Shown here: positions 26,401-38,758 of the stretch, one piece after another | How the letters are laid out: the number at the start of each line of letters is the position of its first letter | How positions within the stretch are numbered: the first letter of the stretch is position 1 | Origin: Streptomyces sp. NBC_01235 | GTDB lineage: Bacteria > Actinomycetota > Actinomycetes > Streptomycetales > Streptomycetaceae | Assembly (NCBI RefSeq): GCF_035989285.1 | Contig: NZ_CP108513.1 | Location: 11,026,045 to 11,090,044 of the forward strand | Reading direction: 5' to 3' | DNA: 64,000 bases | Translations under genes and position numbers: made by a program | Notes under the pieces: model-generated | Database searches by the model: none | What the model was told of the DNA's origin: nothing | The model's input: the letters and a program-made list of their open reading frames with translations, nothing else

Positions 26401-29400
26401 GTCGCGTACGTGGTGTCGAACGGCACGGACGCCGGGGACGCGGACGCCGAGCTCGCAGGCTCCGTCCGCCGGCTCGCGGCCGAACGCCTTCCCGCCTACA
26501 TGGTGCCCTCGGCGGTCGTCGTGCTTGACGCACTGCCGCTGACGCCCAACGGGAAACTGGACCGCAGGGCCCTGCCGGCGCCGCAGTACACGCTCACTGT
26601 CGGGCGGGCACCGTCCACACCGCGCGAGGAGCTGCTGTGCGGGGTGTTCGCCGAGGTGCTCGGCGTGCCCTCGGTCGGCGTGGACGACGACTTCTTCGGC
26701 CTCGGCGGGCACTCGCTGCTGGCGGTTCGCCTGGTGTCCAGGATCCGTGCCGCCCTCGGGGTCGACGTGAGCATCCGGACTCTGTTCGAGAACCCCACTG
26801 TCGCCGGTCTGACGGCGCACACAGCCGCCGCCGGCCCGGCACGGGTCGGGCTGGAGGCTCGCGAGCGGCCCGACCTGATCCCGCTGTCCCACTCGCAGCG
26901 CCGACTGTGGTTCATCGACCAGCTGACCGGGCCGAGCACCACCTACAACGTGTCCGCGGCGCTCCGGCTGAACGGGCCGGTGGACCGGGACGCCCTCGGT
27001 GTCGCGCTGCACGACGTCGTCGCCCGGCACGAGGTGCTGCGGACGATGTTCGGGGCGGTGGCCGGCGAGCCGTACCAGCGGGTCGTCGATCTGGCCGAGT
27101 CCGGCTGGGACCTGGAGGTCGTCCAGACCTCCGAGGCCGACCTGGAGCGGGACGTCGAAGTGGTGCTCGGGCACGAGTTCGACCTGGCCCGGGAGCTGCC
27201 GATCCGCGCGGTCCTGTTCGCCCTCGGGCCGAACGCCCACGTCCTGGTGGGAGTCATGCACCACATCGCCTGCGACGGCTGGTCGCTGCGCGTGCTCGGC
27301 GCCGACTTCGAGACCGCCTACGCGGCCCGGAGCGAGGGCCGGTCTCCGGAGTGGGAGACGCTGCCCGTCCAGTACGCGGACTACGCGGTCTGGCAGCAGG
27401 AACTTCTGGGCTCCGCGGACGACCCGGAGAGCCTGATGTCCCGGCAGCTCGCGTATTGGCGCGAGGCGCTGGCCGGCGTCCCGGCCGAGCTCGACCTCCC
27501 GACCGACCGATCGCGTCCGGCCGCCCCGGTCAGCCGCGGGTACCGTGGCGACTTCGACGTCCCGGCGGACCTGCACGCCCGGCTCCTGGAAGTGGCGCGC
27601 TCGCGCGGCGTGACCCTCTACATGCTGGCCCAGGCCGCCGTGGCGGTCATGCTGTCGCGTCTGGGCGCCGGGACGGACATCCCGATCGGCGTGCCGACTG
27701 CCGGCCGCGCCGACGTGGCGCTCGACGATCTCGTCGGGTTCTTCGTCAACACCCTGGTGCTGCGCACCGATCTGTCCGGCGACCCAACGCTGGTCGGGGT
27801 GATGGACCGGGTGCGGGAGCGCGCCCTGGCGGGCTTCGACCACCAGGACGTGCCCTTCGAGCGCGTCGTCGAGGAGGTTGCGCCTCGGCGCGCCTCGGGC
27901 CGCAATCCGCTGATCCAGGTCGTGGTCACGGCCGCGGTGGACGCCAACGCCATGGACCTGGCGCGCGTCGGGAGCGAGCGCGTCGACGTCGGCCTGCTGG
28001 AGGTGAAGTTCGATCTCGACATCGTGGTGGGGCAGGTGTTCGGCGACTCCGGCGCCCCGGCCGGCATCCACGGTGCGCTGTACGGCGCCGCGGACTTGTT
28101 CGACCAGCAGACGGTCGACGGCCTGGCGGCCCGTCTTGAGCGGGTGCTGGAGTGCTTCGCCGACGATCCGGGGGCGCGGGTGAGCGAGATCGACATCCTG
28201 CGGCACTCCGAGCTGGACCAGGTGCTGGCCCAGTGGAACGACACCGGCGCCGAGGTGCCGGTGGCAGCGGTGCCGGAGCTGTTCAGGGCGCAGGCGGTGC
28301 GGACGCCAGACGCGGTCGCGCTGGTCGGTGCCGGCGGCGAGGTCACCTATCGCGAGTTGGACGCGCGGTCGGACCGGCTGGCCCGGTTCCTGATCGGGCA
28401 GGGTGCGGGCCCCGACCGGGTGATCGGGACGGCCCTACCGCGGGGCGTCGACCTGGTGGTGGCGCTCCTCGGCGTGCTGAAGTCGGGTGCGGCGTGTCTG
28501 CCGGTCGACACCGCGCTGCCGGCCGACCGGGTCGCGTTCATGATGGCGGACGCGGAGGCCGTGTACGTCCTCGATGAGCTTCCCGCAGCCGTCCTCGCCG
28601 ACGACGCGGCGGACGGGGCCGTGCGTTTGCCGGCGGTGGCGCCGGACCAGCTCGCATATGTCATCTACACGTCGGGTTCCACCGGGCGGCCGAAGGGCGT
28701 GGCGGTCTCGCACCGCGGCGTGGGCGCCCTGGTCGCGGCCCAGGCCGAGCGGTTCGGGATCGACGGCGCCTCGCGCGTGCTGCAGTTCGCGTCGGTCGGG
28801 TTCGACGCGGCGGCGGCCGAGATACTGGTCACGCTGTGTTCGGGTGCTGTCTTGGTGGTGGCGTCCGCGGAGGAGCTGCTGCCTGGTGCGGCGCTGGCGG
28901 CCACTGCGGACCGGTTCGGGGTGACCCATGCGACGCTGCCGCCGGCCGTGCTGGCCGCGATGGCTCCGCGCGAGCTGGCGTCGGTGTCGACGGTGGTCTC
29001 GGCCGGTGAGGCGCTGGACAGCAAGGTGGCCGAGCGGTGGTCGTCGGGCCGACGGCTGATCAACGCCTACGGCCCCACCGAGACGACCGTGTGCGCGACG
29101 ATGAGCGCGCCGCTGGCGCCCGGGGAACAGCCGGGGATCGGGCGGGCGGTGTCCGACAGCAAGGTGTTCGTGCTGGACGCGTTCCTCAAGCCGCTGCCGC
29201 CGGGCGTCGCCGGCGAGCTGTACGTGGCCGGGGCGGGGCTGGCCCGCGGCTATCTGGGGCAAGCGGGTCTGACCGGCGAGCGGTTCGTGGCGAACCCGTT
29301 CGACACCGGGCAGCGGATGTACCGGACCGGTGACCGGGCCCGGTGGACGCCCGACGGCCGCCTGATGTTCCTGGGCCGTGCCGACGAGCAGGTGAAGATC

Positions 29401-32400
29401 CGCGGGTTCCGCATCGAACCGGGCGAGGTTCAGACCGTTGTGGCCGCAGTGCCCGGCGTGGAGCAGGCCGCAGTCATCGCCCGAGAGGACACGCCGGGGG
29501 ACAAGCGTCTGGTCGCATACGTCGTGGCCACCGACGGCGACCACTCGGCCGCCGCTAAGTCAGCCCTCGTCGAATCCGTCCGGTCGTCCGTGGCCTCCCG
29601 GCTGCCCGGCTACATGATGCCCTCGGCCGTCGTGGTGCTCGACGCGCTGCCGGTCACGCCGAATGGGAAGCTCGATCATCGAGCCCTGCCCGTCCCCGAC
29701 TACGGCGCCGCCACGGGACTGCGTGGCCCGGCCACGCCGCGTGAGGAACTTCTGTGTGAGGCCTTCGCCGAGGTTCTCGGCCTGGACTCGGTGGGCGTCG
29801 ACGACGACTTCTTCGCCCTCGGCGGGCACTCGCTGCTCATCGTCCGGCTGGTGGAGGTGCTGCGCTCGCGCGGAGTGACGGTATCGGTGCGTGCGCTGCT
29901 CGACACCCCGACCGTGGCCGGACTGGCCGCAGCGGCGGGCCGCGATTCCGTCGTCGTCCCGCCGAACCTGATACCGGCGGACGCCGCCGCGATCACCCCG
30001 GAGATGCTGACGCTCGTCGACCTGACGCAGGAGCAGATCGACGCGATCGCGGCCGACGTCGACGGCGGCGCGGCCAACATCGCCGACATCTACCCGCTGG
30101 CGCCGCTTCAGGAAGGAATGCTCTTCCACCACCTGCTCGCCGGAGACGGCCACGAGGACGCGTACGTGTCGCGTACGGTGCTGGAGTTCGACAACCGGGC
30201 CCGGCTGGACGCTTTCGCCGCAGCTGTGCAGAAGGTCGTCGACCGCCACGACATCTACCGCACTTCCCTCGTCTGGGACGGGCTCGACGAGGCGGTTCAG
30301 GTCGTGTGGCGCCGCGCCACGGTCCGGGTTGCCGATGTCGCCCCGGCTTCCGGAGCCGATCCGGCCGAGTGGTTGATCTCGACAGCGGAACCGACCATGG
30401 ATCTGCATCGGGCACCGCTGCTTGACCTGTCGGCGACGACGGGCCCGGACGGTCGGGCGTGGCTGCTGATCCGCGCGCACCACCTGCTGCAGGACCACCT
30501 CGGCCTGGAATCCGCCATCGCCGAGATCTTCGCGATCATGGCGGGGCGCGAGGCCGAGCTGGCCGAGCCGCTACCGTTCCGGGAGTTCGTGGGCACCACG
30601 CGCGCCGCCCGGGATCCGCTCGGCGACGAGCTGTTCTTCGCCGGGCTGCTGGCCGGCGTGGACGAGCCGACAGCGCCGTTCGGACTGCTGGACGTGCTGG
30701 GCGACGGGAGCGGCACGGGCCGCGGCCACGTCGGCCTGGGGCCGGAGCTCAGCGAGCGGATCCGGCAGGTCGGACGCCGGCTCGGGGTGAGCGCCGCGGT
30801 ACTGCTGCACGTCGCGTGGGCGCGGGCGCTGGCCGCGATGTCCGGGCGCTCGGACGTGGTGTTCGGAACCGTGCTGTCCGGCCGGCTGGACGCGGGCGCG
30901 GGCGCGGACAGGGTCGTGGGCCCGTTCATCAACACCCTGCCAGTACGGGTGCGGCTGGACGGCACCGGTGTGGTGGGCGCGGCGGCTGGGATGCGTGTCC
31001 AGCTGGCAGACCTGCTCGAGCGGGAGCAGGCGTCGCTGGCCGCAGCGCAGCGCGCCGCCGGGCTTGCTGGCGGGACTCCACTGTTCACCTGCCTGTTCAA
31101 CTACCGGCACGGTACCCACTCGTCCGCGGAGAAGGGCCGCGAGGGGATCCGCGCCGACACCACCTGGTCGCGCAACAACTATCCGCTGACGGTGTCGGTG
31201 GACGACGACGGCGAGTCGCTCGACGTCACGGTCGACGCGGTCGTCTCCGTCGACGCCGCGATGGTGGCCGAAATGATGCGTTCGACGGTGGCGAATCTGA
31301 CCGGTGCGCTGGAAGCGGCGCTGGACGGCGGACCGGAGACGTCGTTGGGCGCCCTCGACATCGTCGATGACGACATGTGTCGACAGGTGCTGACGGAATG
31401 GAACGGCACGGCCGGCCCGTTGACGCCTCCGACGTTCCTCGAGGCCTTTGCCGCTCAGGTGGCCCGGACCCCCGACGCCGTCGCGGTGGTGAGCTCCGGG
31501 GCCGAACTGAGCTATGCCGAGCTGGACGCCCAGGCCGACCGGCTGGCTCACCATCTGTGCGCACTCGGTGTCGGCGCGGACAGCGTGGTGGGTCTGCGTC
31601 TTCCGCGAGGCTTGCGGACGATGGTAGGAATCCTCGGCGTCTGGAAGGCCGGGGCGGCGTATCTGCCCATTGACCCCGGACACCCGGCCGAGCGGATCGA
31701 GTTCATGCTCTCGGACAGCGGAGCCTTTGTCGTGGTGGACGACGCGATGGCCGCGACGGCGCTGGCAATGCCGCCGACGGCCGTTCCGCGGATCCGTTCG
31801 GCGCGCGACAGCCTGGCATACGTCGTCTACACGTCGGGTTCGACGGGTCGCCCGAAGGGCGTGGGGGTCACGCAGGCCGGGTTGGCGAACTATCTGGCCT
31901 CGATGCCGTCCCGTCTGGCGTTCGCCGAGAGCGGCGGCCGGTATGCGCTGCTGCAGGCGCAAGCAACTGACCTGGGCAACACGGTGGTGTTCGCGGCGCT
32001 GGCGGCCGGCGGCGAGTTGCACGTGCTGGACGAGCAGGCGGTGGCGGATCCGGCGGCCGTGGCCGCGTACCTCACCGAACACAGCATCGACTTCCTGAAG
32101 ATCGTCCCCTCGCATCTGGCAGCGTTGGCGAGCGCTCAGGGAATCGAACCGCTGATTCCGGCGCGAGCGCTGGTCCTGGGCGGGGAGGCGACGCCGCCAG
32201 CGTTGGCGGCGCGGGTCCTTGCCGCCGCCGGTGATCGCGCGGTGGTCAACCACTACGGCCCGACGGAGACCACGATCGGTGTGCTGGCCGGGCGACTCGA
32301 CGGAGTGCGGCCGGTCGCCAACACGCGAGCGTTCGTGCTGGACACCGGCCTATGCCCGGTTCCGCCGGGAGTGGCCGGAGAGTTGTACGTGGCCGGCGCC

Positions 32401-35400
32401 CAGTTGGCGCGCGGATATGTGGGCCGTCCCGGTCTGACCGGTGAGCGGTTCGTGGCGTGCCCGTTCGGTACCGGCGAGCGGATGTATCGGACCGGCGATC
32501 TGGCACGGTGGCTGGCCGACGGCCGGATGGAGATCCTGGGCCGTGCGGACGATCAGGTGAAAGTCCGCGGGTTCCGGATCGAGCCGGGCGAGGTGGCCGC
32601 GGTGCTGTCCGGTCACCCCGGGGTATCGCAGGCTGCTGTGAGCGTCCGTGACGACGTCCTGATCGCCTACGTGGTTCCCTCCGACAGGGATGTGGCTCTG
32701 GCCGACACTTTGAAGGACTTCGCCGCGCAACGTCTGCCGGAACACATGGTGCCGTCGTCGGTGGTCCTGCTGAACGCCCTACCGCTGACCGCCAACGGCA
32801 AACTGGATCGCAAAGCCCTGCCTGCCGCGCAGTCGGACTTCAGCGCCCCGTCCGCCGCCGAAACCACTGCCGCAACCGGCTCGAGGACGCCGTCCACGCT
32901 CCGCGAGGAGCTGCTGTGCCAGGCGTTCGCCGACATCCTCGGTCTGGATTCGGTCGCCGTCGACGAGGACTTCTACGCCCTGGGCGGCCACTCGCTGCTC
33001 GCCATCCGGCTGATCTCCCGGATCCGCGCGGTCCTCGGAGTCGAGATGTCCATCAGGACCCTGCTCGACTTCCCGACCGTCGCAGGGCTGGCAGCCCAGC
33101 TGGGACAGGCCGGCCCGGCCCGCGTGGCCCTGAAGGCGCGTGAGCTCCCCGAACGGGTTCCGCTCTCGTACGCCCAGCGCCGGCTGTGGTTCGTGGCCCA
33201 GGTCGAAGGCCCGAGCCCGACCTACAACATCCCCATCGTCGTCAGGCTGACCGGGGGAGTGGACCGGTCTGCGCTCGCGGCGGCGCTGAACGACGTGCTG
33301 GAACGGCACGAGGTCCTGCGCACGGTGTTCGAGGTCGTCGACGGCGAGCCGTACCAGCGGATCGTCGACCTGTCGGAGGCCGGCTGGGCGATGGAGGCCG
33401 TCGAGACCTCCGAAGGCGATCTGGACAAGTCCGTGGCGGAGGTCGCCGGGCACCGCTTCGATCTGTCGTCCGAGCTGCCCGTGCGCGCGGCGCTGTTCGT
33501 GCTGGGCGCCGACGAGTGCGTGCTGGCAGTGGCGGTGCATCACATCGCCTCCGACGGATGGTCGGCAGCACCGTTGGCGCGGGACTTCGGCCACGCCTAC
33601 GAGGAGCGTCGCCAGGGCAGGGCGCCGAGCTGGGAGCCGTTGCCCGTGCAGTACGCGGACTTCGCGGTCTGGCAGCGGGAAGTGCTGGGATCGGACGACG
33701 ACCCGGACAGCCTGGTGTCCCGGCAGATCGACTACTGGCGCCAGGCCCTGGCCGGCTCTCCGGTGGAGCTGTCTCTGCCGGTCGACCGTCCGCGGCTGGC
33801 GGCGCCTTCGCGCCGCGGCCACACAGCGGACTTCGAGGTGCCCGCCGAACTGCACGCCCGTGTGGCCGACCTGGCGCGTGCACGGGGTCTGACACCGTTC
33901 ATCGTGGTGCAGGCCGCCCTGGCCGTGCTGTTGTCCCGGCTGGGCGCCGGGACCGACATTCCCATCGGGGCCACAATCGCCGGCCGGGCCGATGAGGGGC
34001 TCAACGACCTCGTCGGATTCTTCGTCAACACCCTGGTGCTGCGGACCGACCTGTCCGGGGATCCGACGCTGGCCGAGGTGCTGGACCGGGTCCGGGCCAC
34101 GACGCTGGCCGGGTTCGACCATCAGGACGTGCCGTTCGAGCGCCTCGTGGAGGAACTGGCGCCGGAGCGCTCCCTTTCCAGGCAGCCGCTCTTCCAGGTC
34201 GTCCTGACCAAGCAGGAGAACGTCGAAGCGGCCCTCGACCTTCCCGGGATCGGAATCCAGGGTGTCGCCGCGGTGCGGACGACCGCCAAGTTCGACCTGG
34301 ACGTCATGGTCGGTGAGTCCTACGACGCGGACCACCGCCCGGCCGGCATCCGCGGGTCGTTCACCGTCGCCGCAGACCTCTTTGACGCCCCCACCGCCGA
34401 CGCCTTCGCCGAACGCTTCGTGCGAGTCGTCGGCGCGCTGGTCGCGGACCCCTCGGCGCGGCTGAGCGCCTTGGACGTTCTCGGCGAGTCCGAGCGGCAT
34501 CTCGTCCTGAGGGAATGGAACGACACCGCCGCCGACGTCCCCACCGCTCTGGTCCCGGACCTGTTCAAGGCCCGCGCGACACAGACCCCTGATGCGATCG
34601 CGCTGGTGTCCGGCGCCGGCGAAGTGTCCTACGCCGATCTGGACTCACGTGCCGAGGAGCTGGCGCGGGAACTGCGTGCGTCGGGAGTCGAGGCCGGCGC
34701 GATGGTGGCGCTGTGCCTGCCGCGCGGGGTCGAGATGATCGCGGCACTGCTCGGTGTGTGGCGGGCCGCGGCGGCGTACCTGCCAATCGATCCGGACCTG
34801 CCGACCGAGCGGATCGCTTTCCTGCTGCAGGACGGCCGGGCTGCGGCTGTGGTGACGACCGTCGAGCTGCTGGACGACCTGCCTGCAGGCCGACTGCGGA
34901 CCATCGTGGTGGACCGGACCGGGCGCGGATCCGCGCCGGCCGCTCAGCACCTGGGGTCGACGCCGCAGCCGACGTCGATCTCGGCTTCGACCAGCCCGGA
35001 CGACCTGGCGTACGTCATGTACACCTCGGGGTCGACGGGGCGGCCGAAGGGAGTGGGCGTCCCGCACGCGGCTCTGTCCAACTACGTCTCCTCGATCGGG
35101 GAACGCGTCGGGTTCGGAGCGCCCGGTGACGGTTACGCACTGCCCCAGGCACAGAACACGGACCTCGGAAACACACTGCTGTTCGGTGCCTTGACCACCG
35201 GCGGCGTCCTCCACGTCCTCGACGCGGACGTCACCCTCGATCCGCAGACGATGGCCGACTACATGACGGCGCACCGCGTCGACTTCGTGAAGTTCGTCCC
35301 ATCCCACCTGTCCGCTCTCGGCAGTGGTTCGCCCGGCCTGGCGGCGCTGCTGCCGCGGAAGGGCCTCATCCTCGGCGGCGAGGCCGCGCCGGCGGGCTGG

Positions 35401-37086
35401 CTCGGCGAACTCATGGCTGTCGCGGGCGACCGCGTCGTCGTCAACCACTACGGACCGACCGAGACCACTGTCGGCGTGACCACAGCCGCTCTCGATGCAA
35501 CGGCGTCGGCCCGGGCAGCCGTGCCGATCGGGCGGCCGCTGGCCAACACCCGTATGTACGTCCTCGATGAGCGGTTGCGGCCGGTTCCGGTGGGGGTCCC
35601 GGGCGAACTCCACATCGCCGGATCGCAGCTGGCGCGCGGCTATCTGGGCCGCAGTGCCCTGACTGCGGAGCGGTTCGTGGCCTGTCCCTTCGAGGCGGGT
35701 CGGCGGATGTACCGGACCGGGGACCGGGCCCGCTGGTCGGCCGACGGCCGGATCGAGTTCCTCGGACGGTTCGACGACCAGGTGAAGATCCGCGGGTTCC
35801 GCATCGAGCCCGGCGAGGTGCGGACGGTCCTCGAGGACCATCCGGGGGTCGCGCGTGCGGCCGTGGTGGTCCGCGAGGCCGCTCTGGTCGCGTACGTCGT
35901 GCCGACCGACACGGATCCGGGCGATCCGGATGAGGTCGCCGCGCTGTCGGACGACGTCCGCGGCTTCGCGGCACAACGCCTGCCCGACCACATGGTCCCG
36001 GCCACGGTCGTCGTCCTCGCCACCCTTCCGCTGACGGCGAACGGCAAGCTCGACCGCGCGGCGCTCCCGCTGCCGGAACTCGCCGTCGCCGGCACCGACG
36101 GCAAGCCCACCACCGAGATCCAGACAGTGTTCTGCGACATCTTCGCCGACGTCCTCGGCCTGGAGTCGGTGGGCGTGGACGACGACTTCTTCACCCTGGG
36201 CGGCCACTCGCTGCTCGCCGTCACGCTGGTGGAACGGCTCCGCGAACGAGGCGCGTCGCTGTCGGTGCGCAACGTCCTGGTCGCTCCGACGGTGAACGGC
36301 CTGCTGAAGCAGATGTCGTTCTCGTCGGTCAGGAACGCCTTCGACGTCGTCTTGCCCATCCGCACCCGCGGCACCGAACCGCCGCTCTTCTGCATCCACC
36401 CGGGAGGCGGCGTGAGCTGGTGCTACCTGACGCTGGCCAGGCAGGTCCCACAGGAGATCCCGCTCTACGGGATCCAGGCGCGCGGTCTCGACGGCGCCGG
36501 CGAGGTGGCCGGCTCGGCCCGGGAGATGGCGACGTACTACCTGGAGCGGATCCGCGCGATCCAGCCGTCCGGCCCCTACCGGCTCCTGGGTTGGTCCTTC
36601 GGCGGCAACCTGATCCACGAGATGGCCGTACAGCTCCGTGCCGCGGGCGAACGGGTCGGCGCCTTGGTGCTGCTGGACGCGTTCCCGCCGGTCCGTCGCG
36701 AGGCCGGAGACGACCTCGAGGCGCCGGGCTCGGAGCCCTCGGAGGCTTTCGAGGAGCTGCGGCGCCGACTGCGCCACGAGGCCGGAACCGTGCTGGGCGC
36801 GATCTCCGACGAGGAGGTCACCAACTTGGCGACCGTGTTCCAGAACAACAGGAGGCTCATCCGGGAGCACGACTTCGGCGTCTTCGACGGCGACGTACTT
36901 TTGGTGCGCGCCGCCGACACGACCAGAGGCGCGGCCACCGCGGAGCTGTGGCGACCCTACGTGTCGGGGGAGATCGTCGAGACGAGCCTGCCGTGCTCGC
37001 ACGCCGAGATGCTCGATCACGGCGTCGTGGAAGAGCTCTGGTCCGCGATCTCATCGGGATTCACCACGGAGAAGGAAGGAATCTGA
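20470..37086 (+). CDS. Non-ribosomal peptide synthetase, five modules plus thioesterase
   Basis: 5,538 residues: C7-A7-T7-C8-A8-T8-C9-A9-T9-C10-A10-T10-C11-A11-T11-TE. The protein starts one residue before the first condensation core motif ([12 protein letters not shown]), with no docking domain. C7, C8, C9 and C11 have HHxxxDG; C10 has HHLLQDHLG after a PPNLIPAD linker and looks like a dual epimerase/condensation domain that would invert residue 9. Codes read by hand: A7 DVWHVSLVEK (Ser), A8 DMPQLGLVYK (closest to Gly, uncertain), A9 DAATVAAVCK (aromatic, Tyr/Phe-like), A10 DLTKVGHIGK (Asp), A11 DLTKIGHVGK (Asp). The C-terminal ~245 residues are a type I thioesterase with GWSFGG (Ser near residue 5376) and a downstream His in SHAEML, so this protein releases the product, probably as a macrolactone through Thr3 or a Ser. 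It continues the chain from the preceding six-module NRPS. Confidence 0.95.
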   Translation: MIPLSFAQRRLWFLNQLEGPSPTYNIPVLVRLTGEVDRDALTAAFGDVLERHEVLRTVFDVVDGEPYQRILDRSEAGRGLETVDVHRTELAAAVEAVAAHGFDLSAETPVRAVLFSCGPDDHVLAVVVHHVASDGWSSGILARDFGQAYSARRQGGKPDWEPLPVQYADFALWQREVLGSEDDPDSVLSEQMGYWRQELAGIPTELDLPFDRPRPTVASYEGHRVEFAVPADLHAALTELARARGVTPFTVLQTALAMLLGKLGAGTDIVIGSPVAGRIDERLDDLVGFFVNTLVLRTDLSGDPTVAELLDRVWNSSLAGLDHQDVPFERLVEELAPERSLSRHPLFQVMLNVQQPDGPGLELEGARVAAFSSAATSGQAAKFDLEFSVHETFAHDGGPAGLRGAVIGAADMFDRETVAWFARRFVRVVEQTVGDASSRLSTVKVLHESERRRMMLDWNDTAVETTAWTLPEMFAAQAARTPDAPAVIFESAEMSYAELDARANRLARLLMARGVGPESVVGVCLQRGADLLVAVLGVLKAGGAYLPLDPENPADRLAVMVSDAAAGWVVTSAAWADSVPDGVDSVVMDDATAQSELAALPALAPAVAVIGANPAYVMFTSGSTGRPKGVVVPHAGIVNRLEWMRSGYALGADDRVLHKTPFGFDVSVWELFWPLTVGAALVVARPGGHRDPAYLTDLMASERVSVAHFVPSMLEVFLADPGAVAAGRTLRRVVCSGEALPGSLRDRFFELLPDTALDNLYGPTEASVEVTARRCDPADTGAVPIGAPVANTRVYVLDRHLRPVPPGVAGELYLAGVQLARGYASRPALTGERFVACPFACGERMYRTGDRVRWLPDGQVEFLGRADEQVKIRGFRIEPGEVQAVVAAMTGVEQAAVVARDDAPGGLRLVAYVVAVDGDCDPAAVQAFAAKRLPEYMVPSAVVVLDELPLTRNGKLDRQALPAPAHSASAGSRPPSTRREELLCRAFADVLGLDSVAVDDDFFALGGHSLLAVRLAARIRAGLGVDIGIRALFEAPTVSALIAHLPQEGDVRAALTTQERPDRIPLSPAQRRLWFIGQAEGTDAAYNIPTVTRMSGDLDCAALAAALRDVVERHEVLRTVFEVIDGEPYQRVVELSESGWAVEVVEATLADTERAIAELSAHRFDLSCELPVRAALFTLGADEHVLAVVMHHIASDGWSAEVLARDVSAAYAARAAGRTPSWHDLPVQYADFALWQQDVLGSEDDPDSVLTRQLGYWRDALSGAPEELELPVDRARPTAASHRGRSESFTVPADVHARLTEVARAHAVTPFMVLQTALAVLLARLGAGEDIPIGTAIAGRTDEGLHDLVGFFVNTLVLRTDLSGDPTMAELLDRVRRTSLAGLDHPDVPFERLVEELAPERSLSRHPLFQVMLTIQQHGRTGLALPGIDFDGFTPDADAGEAAKFDLHFSMREAFDAAGHPAGLIGAVVGAADLFDAETVTQFAQRFVRVLDQVVTDTSARVGAVAVTDDSEVDRILHGWNDTALDLPDVTVSELFAAQAARTPASTAVVTETDEVTYAELDARANRLARLLISRGVERGSRVVVGLPRSVELFVALLGVWRAGAAYVPVDAEYPPERIAYVMEDATPALVLTDLATAGGLPDVGVPQLCLDESEVAAGLALTASAPLTDAERGGPLSPVLPAYSIYTSGSTGRPKGVVISQGNLANFLIDMTNRLPLTEQDAWLAITTVSFDMAVPELYVPLLTGARLVMAARRIVLDPVDLVRVLFRHRVTVLQATPSLWRAVLAEHPDGIAGLPPLRVLVGGEAVPGHLALELSGLGEVTNLYGPTETTVYSTAGPVDPAVVAVGEPPIGRPIANTQVYVLDSALRPVPAGVAGDLFIAGAGVASGYWNRPGLTGERFVACPFGAPGERMYRTGDRSRWLADGQLMFLGRADEQVKIRGFRIEPGEVAAVAAAHPGVAEAAVVAREDMPGDKRLVAYVVSNGTDAGDADAELAGSVRRLAAERLPAYMVPSAVVVLDALPLTPNGKLDRRALPAPQYTLTVGRAPSTPREELLCGVFAEVLGVPSVGVDDDFFGLGGHSLLAVRLVSRIRAALGVDVSIRTLFENPTVAGLTAHTAAAGPARVGLEARERPDLIPLSHSQRRLWFIDQLTGPSTTYNVSAALRLNGPVDRDALGVALHDVVARHEVLRTMFGAVAGEPYQRVVDLAESGWDLEVVQTSEADLERDVEVVLGHEFDLARELPIRAVLFALGPNAHVLVGVMHHIACDGWSLRVLGADFETAYAARSEGRSPEWETLPVQYADYAVWQQELLGSADDPESLMSRQLAYWREALAGVPAELDLPTDRSRPAAPVSRGYRGDFDVPADLHARLLEVARSRGVTLYMLAQAAVAVMLSRLGAGTDIPIGVPTAGRADVALDDLVGFFVNTLVLRTDLSGDPTLVGVMDRVRERALAGFDHQDVPFERVVEEVAPRRASGRNPLIQVVVTAAVDANAMDLARVGSERVDVGLLEVKFDLDIVVGQVFGDSGAPAGIHGALYGAADLFDQQTVDGLAARLERVLECFADDPGARVSEIDILRHSELDQVLAQWNDTGAEVPVAAVPELFRAQAVRTPDAVALVGAGGEVTYRELDARSDRLARFLIGQGAGPDRVIGTALPRGVDLVVALLGVLKSGAACLPVDTALPADRVAFMMADAEAVYVLDELPAAVLADDAADGAVRLPAVAPDQLAYVIYTSGSTGRPKGVAVSHRGVGALVAAQAERFGIDGASRVLQFASVGFDAAAAEILVTLCSGAVLVVASAEELLPGAALAATADRFGVTHATLPPAVLAAMAPRELASVSTVVSAGEALDSKVAERWSSGRRLINAYGPTETTVCATMSAPLAPGEQPGIGRAVSDSKVFVLDAFLKPLPPGVAGELYVAGAGLARGYLGQAGLTGERFVANPFDTGQRMYRTGDRARWTPDGRLMFLGRADEQVKIRGFRIEPGEVQTVVAAVPGVEQAAVIAREDTPGDKRLVAYVVATDGDHSAAAKSALVESVRSSVASRLPGYMMPSAVVVLDALPVTPNGKLDHRALPVPDYGAATGLRGPATPREELLCEAFAEVLGLDSVGVDDDFFALGGHSLLIVRLVEVLRSRGVTVSVRALLDTPTVAGLAAAAGRDSVVVPPNLIPADAAAITPEMLTLVDLTQEQIDAIAADVDGGAANIADIYPLAPLQEGMLFHHLLAGDGHEDAYVSRTVLEFDNRARLDAFAAAVQKVVDRHDIYRTSLVWDGLDEAVQVVWRRATVRVADVAPASGADPAEWLISTAEPTMDLHRAPLLDLSATTGPDGRAWLLIRAHHLLQDHLGLESAIAEIFAIMAGREAELAEPLPFREFVGTTRAARDPLGDELFFAGLLAGVDEPTAPFGLLDVLGDGSGTGRGHVGLGPELSERIRQVGRRLGVSAAVLLHVAWARALAAMSGRSDVVFGTVLSGRLDAGAGADRVVGPFINTLPVRVRLDGTGVVGAAAGMRVQLADLLEREQASLAAAQRAAGLAGGTPLFTCLFNYRHGTHSSAEKGREGIRADTTWSRNNYPLTVSVDDDGESLDVTVDAVVSVDAAMVAEMMRSTVANLTGALEAALDGGPETSLGALDIVDDDMCRQVLTEWNGTAGPLTPPTFLEAFAAQVARTPDAVAVVSSGAELSYAELDAQADRLAHHLCALGVGADSVVGLRLPRGLRTMVGILGVWKAGAAYLPIDPGHPAERIEFMLSDSGAFVVVDDAMAATALAMPPTAVPRIRSARDSLAYVVYTSGSTGRPKGVGVTQAGLANYLASMPSRLAFAESGGRYALLQAQATDLGNTVVFAALAAGGELHVLDEQAVADPAAVAAYLTEHSIDFLKIVPSHLAALASAQGIEPLIPARALVLGGEATPPALAARVLAAAGDRAVVNHYGPTETTIGVLAGRLDGVRPVANTRAFVLDTGLCPVPPGVAGELYVAGAQLARGYVGRPGLTGERFVACPFGTGERMYRTGDLARWLADGRMEILGRADDQVKVRGFRIEPGEVAAVLSGHPGVSQAAVSVRDDVLIAYVVPSDRDVALADTLKDFAAQRLPEHMVPSSVVLLNALPLTANGKLDRKALPAAQSDFSAPSAAETTAATGSRTPSTLREELLCQAFADILGLDSVAVDEDFYALGGHSLLAIRLISRIRAVLGVEMSIRTLLDFPTVAGLAAQLGQAGPARVALKARELPERVPLSYAQRRLWFVAQVEGPSPTYNIPIVVRLTGGVDRSALAAALNDVLERHEVLRTVFEVVDGEPYQRIVDLSEAGWAMEAVETSEGDLDKSVAEVAGHRFDLSSELPVRAALFVLGADECVLAVAVHHIASDGWSAAPLARDFGHAYEERRQGRAPSWEPLPVQYADFAVWQREVLGSDDDPDSLVSRQIDYWRQALAGSPVELSLPVDRPRLAAPSRRGHTADFEVPAELHARVADLARARGLTPFIVVQAALAVLLSRLGAGTDIPIGATIAGRADEGLNDLVGFFVNTLVLRTDLSGDPTLAEVLDRVRATTLAGFDHQDVPFERLVEELAPERSLSRQPLFQVVLTKQENVEAALDLPGIGIQGVAAVRTTAKFDLDVMVGESYDADHRPAGIRGSFTVAADLFDAPTADAFAERFVRVVGALVADPSARLSALDVLGESERHLVLREWNDTAADVPTALVPDLFKARATQTPDAIALVSGAGEVSYADLDSRAEELARELRASGVEAGAMVALCLPRGVEMIAALLGVWRAAAAYLPIDPDLPTERIAFLLQDGRAAAVVTTVELLDDLPAGRLRTIVVDRTGRGSAPAAQHLGSTPQPTSISASTSPDDLAYVMYTSGSTGRPKGVGVPHAALSNYVSSIGERVGFGAPGDGYALPQAQNTDLGNTLLFGALTTGGVLHVLDADVTLDPQTMADYMTAHRVDFVKFVPSHLSALGSGSPGLAALLPRKGLILGGEAAPAGWLGELMAVAGDRVVVNHYGPTETTVGVTTAALDATASARAAVPIGRPLANTRMYVLDERLRPVPVGVPGELHIAGSQLARGYLGRSALTAERFVACPFEAGRRMYRTGDRARWSADGRIEFLGRFDDQVKIRGFRIEPGEVRTVLEDHPGVARAAVVVREAALVAYVVPTDTDPGDPDEVAALSDDVRGFAAQRLPDHMVPATVVVLATLPLTANGKLDRAALPLPELAVAGTDGKPTTEIQTVFCDIFADVLGLESVGVDDDFFTLGGHSLLAVTLVERLRERGASLSVRNVLVAPTVNGLLKQMSFSSVRNAFDVVLPIRTRGTEPPLFCIHPGGGVSWCYLTLARQVPQEIPLYGIQARGLDGAGEVAGSAREMATYYLERIRAIQPSGPYRLLGWSFGGNLIHEMAVQLRAAGERVGALVLLDAFPPVRREAGDDLEAPGSEPSEAFEELRRRLRHEAGTVLGAISDEEVTNLATVFQNNRRLIREHDFGVFDGDVLLVRAADTTRGAATAELWRPYVSGEIVETSLPCSHAEMLDHGVVEELWSAISSGFTTEKEGI

Positions 37087-37087
37087 C

Positions 37088-38068
37088 ATGGACGGCGACG
37101 TCAAGGAATCGGTCCTGTTTCCCGACCGGGACCGAGTCGCGCTCTTCGAGGCGGTCGCACCGGACGTGAGTCCGGTGAAGTGGGCCTCGGCCAACGCCGA
37201 CCTGCTCACCGAGCGCCTGGCGGCCAAGGGAGCTTGCCTGCTGCGCGGCTTCGACATCCCGGAGGCCTCGGTGTTCTCCGAGTTGGTGCGCGTCTTCGGA
37301 CAGCAGCTCGAGGAATACATCTACAGGTCGACGCCGCGCAGCAAGGTCGGCGACGTCTACACCTCGACGGAGTATCCGGCCTCGGAGGTCATCCCGATGC
37401 ACAACGAGATGGCCTACACCACCTCCTGGCCCGAACGCCTCTGGTTCTACTCCCAGAAATCGGCACCCGTCGGAGGCCAGACCCCGCTCGCTGACAGTCG
37501 TGCGGTCCACGCACGGATCCCCGCACCGATTCGGGAGCGCTTCGAGCGACACGGCGTCCGCTACGTCCGCAACTACCGGAACGGGCTCGGCGTGCCGTGG
37601 CAGGAGACGTTCCCTGACATGGATCGTGCGGAGGTGGACCGTTTCTGCCGGGCCCGCGGCATCGTCGCCGAATGGCTCGACGAGGACACTCTCCGCACCA
37701 CCGAGACCTGTCAGGCATCGACGACGCACCCGGTCACCGGTGAGACGGTGTGGATGAACCAGGCCCACCTGTTCCACGTCTCAAGCCTGAATCCCCTCAC
37801 CCGCGATGCCCTACTGGGCCTCATGGACGAACAGGACCTCCCACGCAACGCCTACCTGGGCGACGGCACTCCGATCAGCGACGCCGACCTGTCCGAGATC
37901 CGGGCGGCGTTCGAGGCCGAGACACTGACGTTCCTCTGGCACGACGGCGACGTGTTGATCGTCGACAACCTTGCCATGGCCCACGGACGGTTCAGCTACG
38001 AGGGCGAACGCAAGCTCCTCGTCGCGATGACCGGATCGATCAGCCGGGGCCGGGGCACGTCGTCGTGA
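37088..38068 (+). CDS. SyrP/TauD-family Fe(II)/2-oxoglutarate-dependent oxygenase
   Basis: 326 residues, a typical length for this family. The 2-His-1-carboxylate iron site is visible: H105 and E107 in MHNEMAY, and H299 in MAHGRFSYEG, with R308 as the probable 2-oxoglutarate anchor. The sequence pattern (PRSKVGDVYTSTEYP, QKSAPVGGQT, RERFERHGVRYVRNY) is that of SyrP-like enzymes; SyrP beta-hydroxylates aspartate while it is tethered to a carrier domain. The ATG lies two bases after the NRPS stop with a GAAGGAAGGA ribosome site, so it is the last gene of the operon. The assembly line has Asp-type domains in modules 4, 10 and 11, so a 3-hydroxy-Asp in the product is the likely outcome; which residue is modified cannot be told. 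Hydroxylation of Asn is the main alternative. Confidence 0.88.
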   Translation: MDGDVKESVLFPDRDRVALFEAVAPDVSPVKWASANADLLTERLAAKGACLLRGFDIPEASVFSELVRVFGQQLEEYIYRSTPRSKVGDVYTSTEYPASEVIPMHNEMAYTTSWPERLWFYSQKSAPVGGQTPLADSRAVHARIPAPIRERFERHGVRYVRNYRNGLGVPWQETFPDMDRAEVDRFCRARGIVAEWLDEDTLRTTETCQASTTHPVTGETVWMNQAHLFHVSSLNPLTRDALLGLMDEQDLPRNAYLGDGTPISDADLSEIRAAFEAETLTFLWHDGDVLIVDNLAMAHGRFSYEGERKLLVAMTGSISRGRGTSS

Positions 38069-38115
38069 GGCGTGCGAGCAGAAGGTTCGGCTCGGTCCTC
38101 GTCGAGGCTTGATAT

Positions 38116-38136
38116 GGCCGGCGCCTGTCGCCGGCC
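38116..38136 (+). terminator. Hairpin terminator after the lipopeptide operon
   Basis: Perfect 8-bp arms (GGCCGGCG / CGCCGGCC) with a 5-nt loop, about 50 bp after the oxygenase stop. There is no T-tract, as is common for actinobacterial intrinsic terminators. It marks the plausible end of the biosynthetic operon. Confidence 0.6.
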
Positions 38137-38159
38137 GTGCAACCGATCGCGCGGTGAGA

Positions 38160-38345
38160 AGTACGGCGACGGCAGGGAGCACGAACAGGCCCGTCACATC
38201 GGGCCCGAGCGGATGAAGGCGTTCATCGTTCGCCACGGCTACTCCGGCCGAACCCGCCCCGAAGTACTGGTGGAACGACTGCGTACACACCTGCTGACCG
38301 CCGCACCGGGCACAACCTTCGCCCAGCCGGGCCTCCGCCCGCACC
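38160..38345 (+). pseudogene. Possible IS110-type transposase fragment
   Basis: The plus-strand frame around 38,175-38,330 reads EHEQARHIGPERMKAF followed by RHGYSGRTRPEVLVERL, which resembles part of the helical region of IS110-family transposases. Flanking sequence in the frame does not match anything I recognise and no start or full domain is present. It lies between the operon terminator and clearer IS relics. The assignment is weak; it may be unrelated non-coding sequence. The next ~150 bp (38,345-38,499) hold nothing I can identify. Confidence 0.3.
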
Positions 38346-38499
38346 GCGATCTTCGACTTCATCGAGGGACGCTGTTGCCCAATTCGAGTGAAGCCAGCGT
38401 GATCACGGGGCGTGCGGCGTCCGGGGCCATGAGCGTGTTGTGCGACGGTCTCAAGGGCACGAGCTGGGTGTCCGGCCGCAGGGGACTGGGGGTGCGGCG

Positions 38500-38758
38500 G
38501 TGTCGATGCGCTCGGACTCGGGAGCGGACGTTCCTGCCCTGACGCGGGATGTGGCTCGCGCGGTGTTCCCCAAGGGCTGTCTGGCCATGAGGATCCGGGA
38601 CGGCCTCGGTCCGCTGTTCTCGGATGAGGATTTCAAGGCGGCCTTCGGGGTCAGAGGGCGTCCCGGGATCTCGCCCGGCCGGCCCTGGTCGGCGTCCTGC
38701 AGTTCGCCGAGAACCTGACTGATCGCCAGGCCGCGCACGCGGTGCGGGCCAGGATCGA
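38500..38758 (+). pseudogene. IS1182-family transposase, N-terminal fragment, frameshifted
   Basis: From GTG 38500 the frame gives VSMRSDSGADVPALTRDVAR and then LFSDEDFKAAFGVRGRPG, the typical N-terminus of IS1182-type transposases. After about 38,670 the homology continues in another frame (VGVLQFAENLTDRQAAHAV), showing a frameshift. It stops abruptly near 38,758, where an oppositely oriented transposase relic begins. No DDE catalytic domain remains, so the gene is dead. The order suggests that a later insertion truncated this element. Confidence 0.65.

Noticed and set aside
1298..37086. Canonical Asp-X-Asp-Gly calcium-binding motif in the product
   Set aside because: The codes at residues 4-7 read Asp, unassigned, Asn, Ser, so the motif is not present in its standard form.
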